64,000 nt of DNA from Planctomycetaceae bacterium (GTDB lineage Bacteria; Planctomycetota; Planctomycetia; Planctomycetales; Planctomycetaceae): the NCBI GenBank assembly GCA_020426505.1, contig JAGQPX010000134.1, positions 1 through 64,000 on the forward strand. The letters run 5' to 3'. Positions 36,860-45,755 of this stretch are shown piece after piece (position 1 is the stretch's first letter; every line of letters begins with the position of its first letter). The notes under the pieces are model-generated. The model had not been told where the DNA came from. It was given only the letters and a program-made list of their open reading frames with translations, and ran no database searches. A program made the position numbers and the translations under genes.

Positions 36860-37224
36860 GGGTGAAACCTCGGGGAAATCGAATGTGCTGCGGGAATCTG
36901 CATATGTTCGTCCTCAAGTTTCACATACAAATGACTGAGGGGCGAACCGCAAGTGCGACCTGCGATGATAATCGCGGCCCCAGCGTGCGAGTTGGGTCAC
37001 CATGATAAAACGTGCCTGTCAGGTGAACTTTGAGCCGTCTGTGCGGGATGTACAGGTTGATTGAACCCTTTTGCCTGTCGCGTTCTTCCGTCGCGGCCGA
37101 TGAGATGATCAAGGGACTTTATGCATCGTTGGCCCGTCCAACGGTTCGGTTCCACCACACACGTAGGTTCCAACGCCATTGACGGCGAACTCGCTCCGGT
37201 CCGGAGCATGCAGGGAGGCAAATC
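36860..37224. promoter_or_regulatory. Divergent promoter region of two small secreted protein genes
   Basis: The 365 bases lie between the two divergently transcribed secreted-protein genes. A GGGAGG ribosome-binding site lies six bases before ATG 37225. I see no confident promoter hexamers, and no other gene. Confidence 0.4.
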
Positions 37225-37806
37225 ATGAGTCGGTGTGTCTGGACGATTATCGCGGTCTCGGTCATGGCGGGGAACGGTCTTGCACAGGACTTCTCCATCG
37301 GCGGCCCGGTCCAGAGTGCGAGTGAGCCACTCTATCAATACGACGATTTGGAAGTCTGGAAGCACGGCTGGATTCAAATCATGCCGTACTATGGGGGCTA
37401 CCACAGCTACCGGCCGTACAACTACAAGAACGTATTCTCTCAGTCTGCTCAGTCTGCCGCGTGGGGCATGTCGCCGACAGCTCCTTACTCCCAGCAGTTC
37501 TACCATCGTTACGAGAGCATCACGGGTGCCGGCGTCCCCATGTCGGCCATTCAGAATGGCGAGTATGGTCCGCATCCGTCTGTCGGGTACCAGCCACAGT
37601 GGGGTCAGCTTCAGCAGACTCAACCGGTCGTGAGTGTCCCGTCAACTTATGGTCTCGAAGGAGTTCCACCAACCGGCACTTACCCGGCGATCGAGACTGC
37701 CAACTTCCAGAACATTCATGCACAACCGGCAGCGGGTCCTGAGTACCAGCGAATCAACGATACAAGTGCCCGAATGCAGTACCTGCTGGAGCAGTCACGC
37801 CGATAA
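37225..37806 (+). CDS. Small secreted Tyr/Gln-rich protein
   Basis: A 193-residue exported protein. Signal peptide residues 1-20 (MSRCVWTIIAVSVMAGNGLAQ) are followed by LEVWKHGWIQIMPYYGGYHSYRPYNYKNVFSQS, a pattern recurring in planctomycete secreted proteins. The rest is Pro/Gln/Thr-rich, ending in a helix (NDTSARMQYLLEQSRR). Strong GGGAGG before the ATG. It is divergent from the other small secreted protein and shares the YPYY/PYYGGYHSYRPYNY aromatic style. Function unknown. Confidence 0.75.
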   Translation: MSRCVWTIIAVSVMAGNGLAQDFSIGGPVQSASEPLYQYDDLEVWKHGWIQIMPYYGGYHSYRPYNYKNVFSQSAQSAAWGMSPTAPYSQQFYHRYESITGAGVPMSAIQNGEYGPHPSVGYQPQWGQLQQTQPVVSVPSTYGLEGVPPTGTYPAIETANFQNIHAQPAAGPEYQRINDTSARMQYLLEQSRR

Positions 37807-37835
37807 TCGGTTGACGTGACAAAGGAGAAATCTTG

Positions 37836-37869
37836 AGAAGCCCGGCCCTGAGAGCAGAGCCGGGCTTCT
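37836..37869. terminator. Bidirectional hairpin between convergent genes
   Basis: An 11-bp perfect stem AGAAGCCCGGC (37836-37846) / GCCGGGCTTCT (37859-37869) with a 12-base loop lies between the convergent gene ends at 37806 and 37894. There is no long T-run on either strand, so it may be a weak terminator for both. Confidence 0.6.
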
Positions 37870-37893
37870 GCGTTCTCACGCGGCGAAAAAACT

Positions 37894-39399
37894 CTATTCG
37901 GCCACTGAAGGAGCTGCTTCTCTGCGACGATCGCGAGGCGGTCGTGCGACAAACAGCAAAAGCTGCATCAGGAGAAACACACCCAGAGGTGCGAAGGCAA
38001 AGACGCGTCCCACCATCATCAGGACACGAAATCCCGAACCGACAAGTGGTCGCATCGTCGTGCGTTCCGTCACCCGGTCCAGTGCAGATTCCGCCAGACG
38101 ATGCCGTACGACTTCCAACCGGTCTTGGTCCCTTCTCGGCGACGCCGTTGCGTCATCCTCGACCGGCGATTTCGTTTCGACGATCACGACGGCATCGGAC
38201 GCCGACTGCCATCGTTGTGCAATGTCGATGAGATGGCGATCTCCCGCAGTCGTGAGTTGATCGGCATTTGTTTCAAACTCTTCCTGCAGAATCACAAAGC
38301 CCGCAGACTCTGCCTTCCGCTGCAGGTCATCCCTTGGATCGAGGACGGCTCCCGCGAAGAGCATCGCCACCGATGCGAAGAATGTGTAGACGAGCACAAA
38401 ACAGCCCACCGTGGCCATCTGTGTCTTGAACTGACTCCGTTCCGAAGCCGTCTCAAAGTGCAGGTCGATCGTACGTCGCCTGCGGAGAGACCGCTGCATG
38501 GCCTCGCTGATCTCATGCACCCGCACAAAGTCCCGCCACTGGGCGCTCCCCGGCTCCCGCCGCCATGAGCGATCAATGCCGGTGAGAAGTTTCGAGAAAT
38601 CTCGCCGATGTGATACTCGACTTGTCTCAACGCCATTGACTCGCAACACGACCTCGCCATCCTTGTCATCGCCTTCAAGTTGAAGATCAGCTGTTCCTTT
38701 GGAACCATCGACTCGAATACGACACCCCGTTGGTGAGTTGGAACGACGGTAAGTGCATGTTGCATCAGGCAGCCCGGATCCCGCGAGTTGCAGCGTCTGT
38801 GTGACAAACGAGTTTGCGTCGTCGCCTCCCGACCGGATAAGAGTCACTTGTGAGTAATCCCCACCCAAGACTCGCAACCAATCAATATCATCGAAATGAA
38901 CACAGGAGAACCACGGATACTCCCTCCCGAAACCGGTGAATTCTGCGTTGCTGCGATCCACCTGGATACTTTTCACCGTTCCCAAACGCCCATCACGGAT
39001 GAGCTCGCACAGGCAGTCAATCCCCTGCCGATCATAGAAACAGGGAATGAGTTTCGATGTGCCTTCCGCGTCGAGCAAGGACATTTCGGCGACGAACTCT
39101 GGCGAAATCGGTACACGCATGGGCACAATGAGCGGCATTCCGTGCGCGGCCAATTGCCTGGCAAACTCCAGCACCTCTGGTCTCTCATCGCTCACAATGA
39201 CGGCTTCCACCTCATCGTCTTCGAGCAGTGACTCCCAGTCATTGTAAAGACGCATCTGCCCCGCCTTCTCTGCTGATCGATCCGTGAGAGCAAGTGCCAC
39301 GATCCTGTGTGCATCGCTCTGATGGATGGCAATCGTCAGCAACGAAAGGTTTTCGTTCCCCAGCAGGGCAAATCGTCTCGGTCCGATTGTCGCAGTCAT
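37894..39399 (-). CDS. Gfo/Idh/MocA-like oxidoreductase domain fused to a two-helix membrane tail
   Basis: A 501-residue protein. Residues about 1-325 resemble Gfo/Idh/MocA enzymes: a short Rossmann start ALLGNENLSLLTIAIHQ, DDEVEAVIVSDERPEVLEFARQLAAHGMPLIVPMRVPI, and DIDWLRVLGGDYS. The usual GxGxxG and the E-K-P motif are poor or missing, so cofactor use is doubtful. Then follow two hydrophobic segments (ATVGCFVLVYTFFASVAMLFAGAVL and RVFAFAPLGVFLLMQLLLFVA) flanking an Ala-rich, charged domain. ATG 39399 overlaps the mtnA stop by four bases. The fusion of this fold with membrane helices is unusual. Function unknown. Confidence 0.75.
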   Translation of the reverse strand: MTATIGPRRFALLGNENLSLLTIAIHQSDAHRIVALALTDRSAEKAGQMRLYNDWESLLEDDEVEAVIVSDERPEVLEFARQLAAHGMPLIVPMRVPISPEFVAEMSLLDAEGTSKLIPCFYDRQGIDCLCELIRDGRLGTVKSIQVDRSNAEFTGFGREYPWFSCVHFDDIDWLRVLGGDYSQVTLIRSGGDDANSFVTQTLQLAGSGLPDATCTYRRSNSPTGCRIRVDGSKGTADLQLEGDDKDGEVVLRVNGVETSRVSHRRDFSKLLTGIDRSWRREPGSAQWRDFVRVHEISEAMQRSLRRRRTIDLHFETASERSQFKTQMATVGCFVLVYTFFASVAMLFAGAVLDPRDDLQRKAESAGFVILQEEFETNADQLTTAGDRHLIDIAQRWQSASDAVVIVETKSPVEDDATASPRRDQDRLEVVRHRLAESALDRVTERTTMRPLVGSGFRVLMMVGRVFAFAPLGVFLLMQLLLFVARPPRDRRREAAPSVAE

Positions 39400-40481
39400 G
39401 GCACCGCCTGTGACTTTGCGGTGGGAGCCAGCATTGCGGTGACCGTCTCTCTGTTCACAGGTTGGATCACCCCTCGTTCGGTCACGATCGCGCTCACATA
39501 TTTTGCAGGAGTGACGTCGAAAGCCGGGTTGTAGACCTCGATACCTGTCGGTGCCGTCGTGCGTCCGAATCCCTCCGTGATCTCCTCGGCCGCACGTTGC
39601 TCGATGGGAATCTCGGTCCCAGAGTCGAGCGAGAGATCGAACGTGCTTGAAGGTGCAGCCACGTAGAACGGAATGTTGTGAGCCTTCGCCAGCAGAGCGA
39701 CTGAGTACGTGCCGATCTTGTTGCACACGTCACCATCGGCAGCGATACGGTCCGCCCCCGTAATGACTGCATCGATCTTCCCTTCCTGCATGACCCAGCC
39801 GGCCATCGAGTCGCAGATCAGCGTGACCGGAATGTTGCGTTGCCGAAGTTCCCAGGTCGTCAGCCGCGCTCCTTGGAGGAGCGGTCGAGTTTCGTCAGCA
39901 TAGACATGCAACGACCTCCCTTGAGCAGCGGCGGCGAAGATGACCGACAGTGCTGTGCCGTCACCTGCCGTTGCGAGTGCTCCCGCATTGCAATGGGTCA
40001 GCACTCCCTGCCCATCGTTCAACAGCTCGGCTCCATGACGACCGATCGCCGAACACATTTCTCGGTCTTCTGTTTCGATCCGGCGAGCCTCGACGAGGAG
40101 TCGTTCGTGCATCATGGTCGCGTTGAGATCTGCAGCGTTCATTGCCGTTTGACGCATTCGCTCCAACGACCAGAAGAGGTTGACGGCAGTCGGTCGGCTG
40201 GACGCGAGATCTGTGCATACCTCTTCGAGACGTGAGTCGAGATCAGCCCGATCGACGTCCCCCGGCAACGTCTGCAGGCCGACGACGACTCCATAGGCCG
40301 CCGTGACTCCGATCGCTGGAGCTCCGCGTACCCGCAGCGACTTGATCGCCTCCCAAACATCCTCAACGGTACGGCAATCGATTTCGATCAGCTCGACCGG
40401 AAGCCGCGTCTGATCGATCATCCTCAGATAACCGTCTCTTGCTGTGCCGATCCATCTGAGCGTTGGTGTCACCTCAGGCAT
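39396..40481 (-). CDS. mtnA: S-methyl-5-thioribose-1-phosphate isomerase
   Basis: A 361-residue MtnA enzyme, which isomerises methylthioribose 1-phosphate in methionine salvage. Family motifs are VRGAPAIGVTAAYGVVVG, LTHCNAGALAT, VYADETRPLLQGARLTTWEL and GADRIAADGDVCNKIGTYSVALLAKAHNIPFYVAAP, including catalytic Cys and Asp. ATG 40481 overlaps the rsmD stop by eight bases, and its own stop overlaps the downstream oxidoreductase by four. It links loosely to the metF/ahcY region 13 kb away, but no other salvage gene is in the window. Confidence 0.95.
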   Translation of the reverse strand: MPEVTPTLRWIGTARDGYLRMIDQTRLPVELIEIDCRTVEDVWEAIKSLRVRGAPAIGVTAAYGVVVGLQTLPGDVDRADLDSRLEEVCTDLASSRPTAVNLFWSLERMRQTAMNAADLNATMMHERLLVEARRIETEDREMCSAIGRHGAELLNDGQGVLTHCNAGALATAGDGTALSVIFAAAAQGRSLHVYADETRPLLQGARLTTWELRQRNIPVTLICDSMAGWVMQEGKIDAVITGADRIAADGDVCNKIGTYSVALLAKAHNIPFYVAAPSSTFDLSLDSGTEIPIEQRAAEEITEGFGRTTAPTGIEVYNPAFDVTPAKYVSAIVTERGVIQPVNRETVTAMLAPTAKSQAVP

Positions 40482-41127
40482 CGTTGTCGACCGGCTCCTC
40501 TGATTGTTGATGAGTCTCGTCTCGACACTCCGACTCATAATCCGCATCATCTCGTTCCAGCCGACAAAGGTGGATGTCCATGTTTGACATGGTCATTCCC
40601 CGCTCTTTGACCCAAACGGGAGGAAGTTCGAACTGAGAATGTTCCGGAGTCCGCAGACAGAGCATGGCATTGTTCGCAGAGACTGTCGAGCGCGCCAATC
40701 GTTCCAGTGAGCGATAGAGCGGCGAACCAGCGAGCAAGCCTTCGATCATTCGATAAGGTGGATCGAAGAAGATCAGGTCGAACGGCACGAAGTCCGGCAC
40801 GTTCTTAGGCCGAAATGACGATCGCATGACGTCGGTTCGCCAACAGAGGCAATCATCAGCACATCCGATTGCATTGACGTTCCGCTTCAAGAGCTCGACG
40901 GCCTTAGAGTCCTGTTCAATGAAGACGGTGCTTCTCGCGCCGCGGCTGAGCGCCTCCAGTCCGAGAGTGCCCGTGCCGGAAAAGACATCCGCGACGCGGG
41001 CGTCTTCCAGCCGACTCGTCAGCCGTTCAAAAAGAGGTTCCTTCACCCGGTCGGTGAGGGGACGCGTGGTCAGCCCTGTGTTGGACAGCAGTTTGCGTCG
41101 CCGATACTTTCCCGCAATGATTCTCAT
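40474..41127 (-). CDS. rsmD: 16S rRNA (guanine966-N2)-methyltransferase RsmD
   Basis: A 217-residue methyltransferase. The start MRIIAGKYRRRKL, the RPLTDRVKEPLFERL stretch, motif I VADVFSGTGTLGLEALSRGA and the catalytic FDPPYRMI are those of RsmD, which methylates G966 of 16S rRNA. ATG 41127 opens the conserved sequence. The gene lies 63 bases downstream of the FHA gene and overlaps mtnA by eight bases. Confidence 0.93.
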   Translation of the reverse strand: MRIIAGKYRRRKLLSNTGLTTRPLTDRVKEPLFERLTSRLEDARVADVFSGTGTLGLEALSRGARSTVFIEQDSKAVELLKRNVNAIGCADDCLCWRTDVMRSSFRPKNVPDFVPFDLIFFDPPYRMIEGLLAGSPLYRSLERLARSTVSANNAMLCLRTPEHSQFELPPVWVKERGMTMSNMDIHLCRLERDDADYESECRDETHQQSEEPVDNDA

Positions 41128-41190
41128 GGGTTGAAGGAGATCAACAGTCGCGGTTCGTGGCAAGTGGATGTCACGAAACGCACATGTTCG

Positions 41191-41784
41191 CTATCCGGCT
41201 TCCTCTTCGGCTTTCAGCATCTCGCGATGCCGTCGAATGATGTCAGCCGCTTCCTCCGCGATGCTGTCAAACCGCATCTTGCTGGCAGGGGGAACCCAGC
41301 GTTTGGGGACGGGCGGCTCCTGTTCCGCGATCTGTTCTTCGTCTTGCTCTTCCGTCGAAGCAGGCCCCAATCCACCGACGATGGTCGTGTCCCCCGTTGC
41401 GGGATGGCCGCTATCCGTTAGCCAGTCGGCAATGTCGTCGTCCGTCAGTTTTTGATCTCCACCCGGCCTGGGTGCGACCGATTTTTCGATGTCGGGGATC
41501 TCCACAAGCCGAAATCGCATCGGACCGACGGTCAGCGTGTTGCCAGCAGTCAGCAACGACTCCGATTCAATGCGGACATCATTGATCAGCGTGCCATTAC
41601 GGCTGCCGTGATCGGTCACGTGCACTCCCTCCTTGAAGGGTTGCAGGGTGCAGTGCTGACGGCTGACTTCCCCCGACCCGATGCGGATCTGCGCTTCCTC
41701 CGCACGGCCGATGACGATCTCTTTCGCCCTCAGTTTAACCTCGCGGCCGCGATGCTTGCCGGTGTCGATGACGAGCGTCCACAT
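41191..41784 (-). CDS. FHA domain protein
   Basis: A 197-residue protein with an N-terminal forkhead-associated domain (residues 1-95) that reads phosphothreonine. Conserved GRAEEAQIRI, SRQHCTL and DHGSRNGTLIN carry the Arg, Ser, His and Asn positions. A linker of about 60 residues rich in acidic amino acids follows, and the C-terminal helix (AADIIRRHREMLKAEEEAG) could be a coiled coil. It lies in the same operon as a REC protein and would suit a partner of Ser/Thr kinases. Confidence 0.92.
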   Translation of the reverse strand: MWTLVIDTGKHRGREVKLRAKEIVIGRAEEAQIRIGSGEVSRQHCTLQPFKEGVHVTDHGSRNGTLINDVRIESESLLTAGNTLTVGPMRFRLVEIPDIEKSVAPRPGGDQKLTDDDIADWLTDSGHPATGDTTIVGGLGPASTEEQDEEQIAEQEPPVPKRWVPPASKMRFDSIAEEAADIIRRHREMLKAEEEAG

Positions 41785-41816
41785 GGAATTCTCGGGCTCT
41801 CCGCTGGAAGTCAGTT

Positions 41817-42362
41817 TCAGTCGTGACGAGGAACAATGACGGGTTGACCACAATTCACACAATTCAAGGTGCGACCACGATGGACGGCTTTCACCTTCAT
41901 TCGCTTACCACAGTCGCCGCACGTGAAATGGACGCGATCCTCAGGCATCGGTGTGTCTTCGGTGGAATGAGTCTGTTTCCACATCCGTTCGGACACCGCA
42001 TGGATCTTTTCGACCAACTCATCCGGATCGTACGGTTTGGTGAGGTAGGCGTCCGCTCGAACCCGGTCGGCAAGACGTCGGGCATCGTCAAAGTCGATGG
42101 CTGTCAACATCATGATGGGCACTTCCGCGTCCATGCCTTTGAGTCGTTCACAGATCTCGTATCCGCTCTCGCGGGGCAGGATAATGTCCATCAGCACAAA
42201 GTCCGGTCGGTGCATCAGGAACGCGGAGTGTGCCTGTCCCCCGTCACGCGCAATCTCCACCCGGAAGCCCTTGGAACTCAAGAACGTCTTGAGAAATTCA
42301 CACTCGTCCCGATCGTCATCGACCACCAGAACGCGATGCGTAATCACACCGCCCGTACTCAT
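41817..42362 (-). CDS. Response regulator receiver domain with C-terminal zinc ribbon
   Basis: A 181-residue protein. Residues 8-130 are a receiver domain with acidic DDD at 15-17, phosphoacceptor Asp59 (LMDI), Thr87 and Lys109 (LTKP). After an acidic linker, Cys148, Cys151, Cys168 and Cys171 form a zinc ribbon (FTCGDCGKRMKVKAVHRGR, NCVNCGQPVIVP), similar to MJ0042-type zinc ribbons. No classical DNA-binding output domain. ATG 42362 starts the conserved part. First gene of the five-gene operon; a partner kinase is not adjacent. Output may be binding to protein or nucleic acid through the ribbon. Confidence 0.88.
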   Translation of the reverse strand: MSTGGVITHRVLVVDDDRDECEFLKTFLSSKGFRVEIARDGGQAHSAFLMHRPDFVLMDIILPRESGYEICERLKGMDAEVPIMMLTAIDFDDARRLADRVRADAYLTKPYDPDELVEKIHAVSERMWKQTHSTEDTPMPEDRVHFTCGDCGKRMKVKAVHRGRTLNCVNCGQPVIVPRHD

Positions 42363-42606
42363 CGCCCACCGACTCAGAGATGCATGGCTGTTGAGAGAGA
42401 AACCGACTGAATGAAGGCGTCCGACAGTCGCCCCACGGGACGATCGACGAACACGTCCATCGCAATTCGATACATCCCATCCTATCTTAGAGGAAACACT
42501 TTTGTCACGGCGACGTTGTCCAAATATCCAGTGATTCGCAAGAGATTGGGCGAATGTATCCGGCTGGAAAGCCTCAACACCACACCCCAGACGACTGGTG
42601 ATTCCG

Positions 42607-42993
42607 ATGCGTATCGAACATCTGGCCCTGAATGTCGCAGACCCTCTCGAAATGGCTCGCTGGTATGTCGAGCATCTGGGCTTCATTGTCCAACGACGCG
42701 TGATGGAGCCGCCATGGGCGCACTTCCTCACTGACGAGACCGGCAAGGTCATGCTGGAGATCTACAGTCGCACGGACATCGCGCTGCCTGACTATGCAGC
42801 CACTCACCCCGGCACGCTGCATCTCGCTCTTGTCTCGAACGACCTCGCCGCTGATCGTGATCGTCTGCTGAAGGCCGGATGCACTCCAGAGGGCAACATC
42901 ACGCCACTCCCGGGCGGCGATGAGATGACGTTCCTCCGCGACCCCTGGGGCCTCTGCCTGCAACTCGTCAAACGAGTGCAGCCGATGCTGTGA
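42607..42993 (+). CDS. VOC family protein (glyoxalase/dioxygenase fold)
   Basis: A 128-residue VOC-superfamily protein. Two beta-alpha-beta modules start with RIEHLALNVADPLEMARWYVEHLGF, and later LHLALVSNDLAADRDRL and FLRDPWGLCLQLVKR. His, Glu and other positions could hold one metal, but the substrate is not evident. ATG 42607 is preferred to the GTG at 42598. It converges with the cupredoxin-like gene, three bases between stops. Confidence 0.88.
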   Translation: MRIEHLALNVADPLEMARWYVEHLGFIVQRRVMEPPWAHFLTDETGKVMLEIYSRTDIALPDYAATHPGTLHLALVSNDLAADRDRLLKAGCTPEGNITPLPGGDEMTFLRDPWGLCLQLVKRVQPML

Positions 42994-42996
42994 CCG

Positions 42997-44205
42997 TCAA
43001 GGCAGATTCTTCCGTTTGTCCTCAATCAATCGCTCCGCTTTCACTGTGACCTCAACCTCCGTTGGCTCGGACTCTCCAACAGTGATCTTGAGCGCCTTCT
43101 CAAGGTACCCGACCCGCTCGTGCCAGACGCGGAAATCATGTTCGCCTTCCGGTAAACCATTAATCTGGAAGCGTCCACCTTCGTCCGTCAAAGCCGCGAA
43201 GGGATGGTCAACAACAAGCCGGCATGCCGACATCCAGGAATGAAAATCACTGCGGATGAAGAACGGAATGGGTTCGCGACGCGTATACTCAAATGTGAAA
43301 CCCACGTCATCCCGTGGAGCAACAACCTCGAGCCATGGCGAGTTTTCAAATGGTCGAATCCTGAAGGGCACAACGTCTCGTTCGAGGTTGTTGCACTGTA
43401 CCTTCTGTCCCACTCGTACGATGGAGCAACGAGGTTCAAACCGACAGTTGTGAGCCGTGACCAGAGCGATTTCCTCTGGAATCGGTGCATGAATATCATC
43501 GGGTGTTTCCTTCAGATAGACGAAGGCATTTGCTAAACCGCCGTCTGGACCGACGAGAAGAGATTCGTCAGGGATGCTGTCTGCTCCACACGGAGAGGGC
43601 CATGGTTGACCGGCTTCTCCGCGTTCGGCCTGCCTCATGCTTCTGACAAATCGCTTCGTGGAGAGATCTGGCAAATCAGGGACTTCTCCGACGACACGAA
43701 CGATGCCGGTGACGGTCGTCGAGTTCTGAGGTTGCTTCAGGGTCGTGTCATCCGCATTTTCCTCGGACACATGGCTGGCCTCCTTTAGGAGAGTCAAAAC
43801 ATGCCGTCTTTGCTCGGCCGCGGTGATTCTCACAGGGGCGTCGATCCCAAGGTCCTTCTGGCGAGCCTTGAGAAACCCCAGCCGCATTTCAGTCGCCTCA
43901 AGTTCAGCATCCAAGAGGAATCTCAACAGCTCCAGTCTTCGACTTGCGAGTCTCTTTTGCACCCGGTATTTTTCTCCCTCTTTCTTGTCGATCAGTTTCT
44001 CTTGCTCCATACGAGCAATGCGTTTCAGAGCCGTGTCCGCATCCTCAATCGCCGTGACGGCTTCGGGGATCGCGAGTGCCAGATCGACGAGGTCCGCTGC
44101 GACCGGGTCATTGTCGATCGCATGAGCCGAACCGCTGGAGAGCCAGGTTTGTCCGACAAGAACGGCGATCGTCAAAGCGGAAGCAAAAGAATGTCTTCGG
44201 GTCAT
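42997..44205 (-). CDS. Secreted cupredoxin-like protein with altered copper ligands
   Basis: A 402-residue exported protein. Residues 1-29 are a signal peptide (SAHAID). Residues about 30-130 are helical and charged. From about 165 the sequence matches the methylamine-utilisation/cupredoxin-like plus carboxypeptidase-regulatory pattern of planctomycetes (VGPDGGLANAFVYLK, PFAALTDEGGRFQINGLPEGEHDFRVWHERVGYL). The usual ligand set, with a His-containing loop and a CxxHPWM-like motif, reads VQCNNLERDVVPFRI and RSDFHSWMSA here: the Cys is Ser, and the first His is not seen. Copper binding is therefore doubtful. An AGGA sequence lies about eight bases before ATG. Confidence 0.8.
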   Translation of the reverse strand: MTRRHSFASALTIAVLVGQTWLSSGSAHAIDNDPVAADLVDLALAIPEAVTAIEDADTALKRIARMEQEKLIDKKEGEKYRVQKRLASRRLELLRFLLDAELEATEMRLGFLKARQKDLGIDAPVRITAAEQRRHVLTLLKEASHVSEENADDTTLKQPQNSTTVTGIVRVVGEVPDLPDLSTKRFVRSMRQAERGEAGQPWPSPCGADSIPDESLLVGPDGGLANAFVYLKETPDDIHAPIPEEIALVTAHNCRFEPRCSIVRVGQKVQCNNLERDVVPFRIRPFENSPWLEVVAPRDDVGFTFEYTRREPIPFFIRSDFHSWMSACRLVVDHPFAALTDEGGRFQINGLPEGEHDFRVWHERVGYLEKALKITVGESEPTEVEVTVKAERLIEDKRKNLP

Positions 44206-44381
44206 GACTCGTTCCTTTCGGGAGGAGACGGCGGAGGCTGGTGGCGCTCGGCGTTGCCTCGCGGCTAACGGACATTATCGAACGATGAACCCCGTATCAC
44301 AATGGCGATCGTCGTACTGTCGAACTTCATGGGCCGATCCGATACGCTCCGACACTCGGAATCTTTCTGCAATTTCCAACA

Positions 44382-45221
44382 ATGATTGACAACCTGCCGC
44401 TCAAGACGCTCACTCACGATGGACTGACCATCGAGGGGTACTCGCGCGCGGCTGTGCAGAGTTACTGGCGGATTCCCGAACTCAAAGTCGGCTTCGACAT
44501 GGGCGGGTCGCCGTGGTCATTCATGGGGACACAGACGTTCTTCATCTCGCACGCCCATCTCGATCACATGGTCGCACTGCCGGCGTATGTCGCCCGTCGA
44601 CGCATGATGAAGATGGACCCGCCAACGCTGTACATGCCGGCGGAAGTTGTTGAGCCGGTCGAACGGATGCTCCGCAGCTGGCAACGCCTCGATCGGGGCC
44701 GCATGTTGTGCGACATCATCGGCGTCAGCGAGGGAGAAGAGTATGAACTCTCCCGCGAACACGTGGTGACTCCGTTTCCGACCAAGCACACCGTCCCCTC
44801 GATGGGCTACGTTATCTGGGAACGACGCAAGAAGCTCAAGGCCGAGTACCAGGGCCTCGAAGGCCACGAGATTCGCGACCTGCGCATGAGCGGCAAGGAA
44901 GTCAGCGAGGAGATCCGGATGCCCCTCGTCTGCTACGCGGGCGATACTGCTCCGGTTGGTCTCGACAACTTCCCGGCGGTGTACGAGTCAAAGGTGCTGA
45001 TCACCGAGATGACGTTCTTTCGTCCCGAGCATCGCAAGGAAAAGATCCACAAGTTCGGCCACACCCATCTGGATGACATCATTCAACGAGCGGAGAAGTT
45101 CCAGAACGAACTGATCATCCTCACACATTTCAGCACACGCTACCACGAACAACAGATCAAGCGAGCTGTCGACCGCCGCATGCCGAAGGAGCTGCAAGAC
45201 CGCGTAGAGTTGTGGCTTTAA
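44382..45221 (+). CDS. RNase Z-like metallo-beta-lactamase-fold hydrolase
   Basis: A 279-residue metallo-hydrolase. The zinc motif HAHLDH is at residues 57-62, with further His in [11 protein letters not shown] and GHTHLDD, and CYAGDTAPV contributing Asp. These resemble RNase Z (tRNA 3' processing endonuclease) and its relatives. [12 protein letters not shown] and [10 protein letters not shown] complete the beta-lactamase fold. A short frame (279 versus about 310) and a missing exosite loop leave another MBL-type activity possible. No clear ribosome-binding site. Confidence 0.85.
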   Translation: MIDNLPLKTLTHDGLTIEGYSRAAVQSYWRIPELKVGFDMGGSPWSFMGTQTFFISHAHLDHMVALPAYVARRRMMKMDPPTLYMPAEVVEPVERMLRSWQRLDRGRMLCDIIGVSEGEEYELSREHVVTPFPTKHTVPSMGYVIWERRKKLKAEYQGLEGHEIRDLRMSGKEVSEEIRMPLVCYAGDTAPVGLDNFPAVYESKVLITEMTFFRPEHRKEKIHKFGHTHLDDIIQRAEKFQNELIILTHFSTRYHEQQIKRAVDRRMPKELQDRVELWL

Positions 45222-45242
45222 CAACGCGGACGCGTATGAACG

Positions 45243-45722
45243 CTAATCAGTATTGATGTGCTTATCTGGCTTCTGGTTGCGTTCCGATGGGGACAAGCAT
45301 TGCTGATCTGTTTCAGTGACAGGTCCAGTTAAGTTCATGGCGAAACCCGGTGAATCGAACGAGATGCTTCCTGTCGGCCAATTCACCTCGATGGCCCAGC
45401 GATAGGAATGGCTATTTTGTGGGGATGGCAACAGTTCCCGTTCGATTCCGGCGATCGAGAATGGCATGACCGCAGCTCCCGACTTTCGGTAATCGAGCTT
45501 GATTCGCAGATCAGATACGTCCCGGAACTTAAGAAGTGCGGGCGCGATTCGGAACTCCACGGGGCCCGTTTCATTAGTCGGACATAACCAATCGATGATG
45601 TAGTCCAGGTCGAACCAAAGTGAGGCTGCTCCACACTCACCCTGGACGATTTGAAAACCGTGAAAGTGGCAATCGTGCCATCCCAGCGAATCGAAGTCGT
45701 CGTCAGTCCACTTGTCTGTCAT
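45243..45722 (-). CDS. Conserved hypothetical protein
   Basis: A 159-residue soluble protein I do not assign to a family. It begins DSLGWHDCHFHGFQI, a His/Cys-containing start seen in small bacterial proteins of unknown function, and has a beta-rich middle (EFRIAPALLKFRDVSDLRIKLDYRK). No signal peptide or membrane segment. ATG 45722 starts the conserved-looking part; the open frame runs 11 codons further. It lies 33 bases past the DUF58 gene on the same strand. Confidence 0.6.
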   Translation of the reverse strand: MTDKWTDDDFDSLGWHDCHFHGFQIVQGECGAASLWFDLDYIIDWLCPTNETGPVEFRIAPALLKFRDVSDLRIKLDYRKSGAAVMPFSIAGIERELLPSPQNSHSYRWAIEVNWPTGSISFDSPGFAMNLTGPVTETDQQCLSPSERNQKPDKHINTD

Positions 45723-45755
45723 TGATTCTGTTGGACTTGAGAGAGTGCTTCCCAA

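Noticed and set aside
37836-37869. Perfect hairpin as a strong Rho-independent terminator
   Set aside because: There is no T-run on either strand, so it is listed only as a weak bidirectional element.
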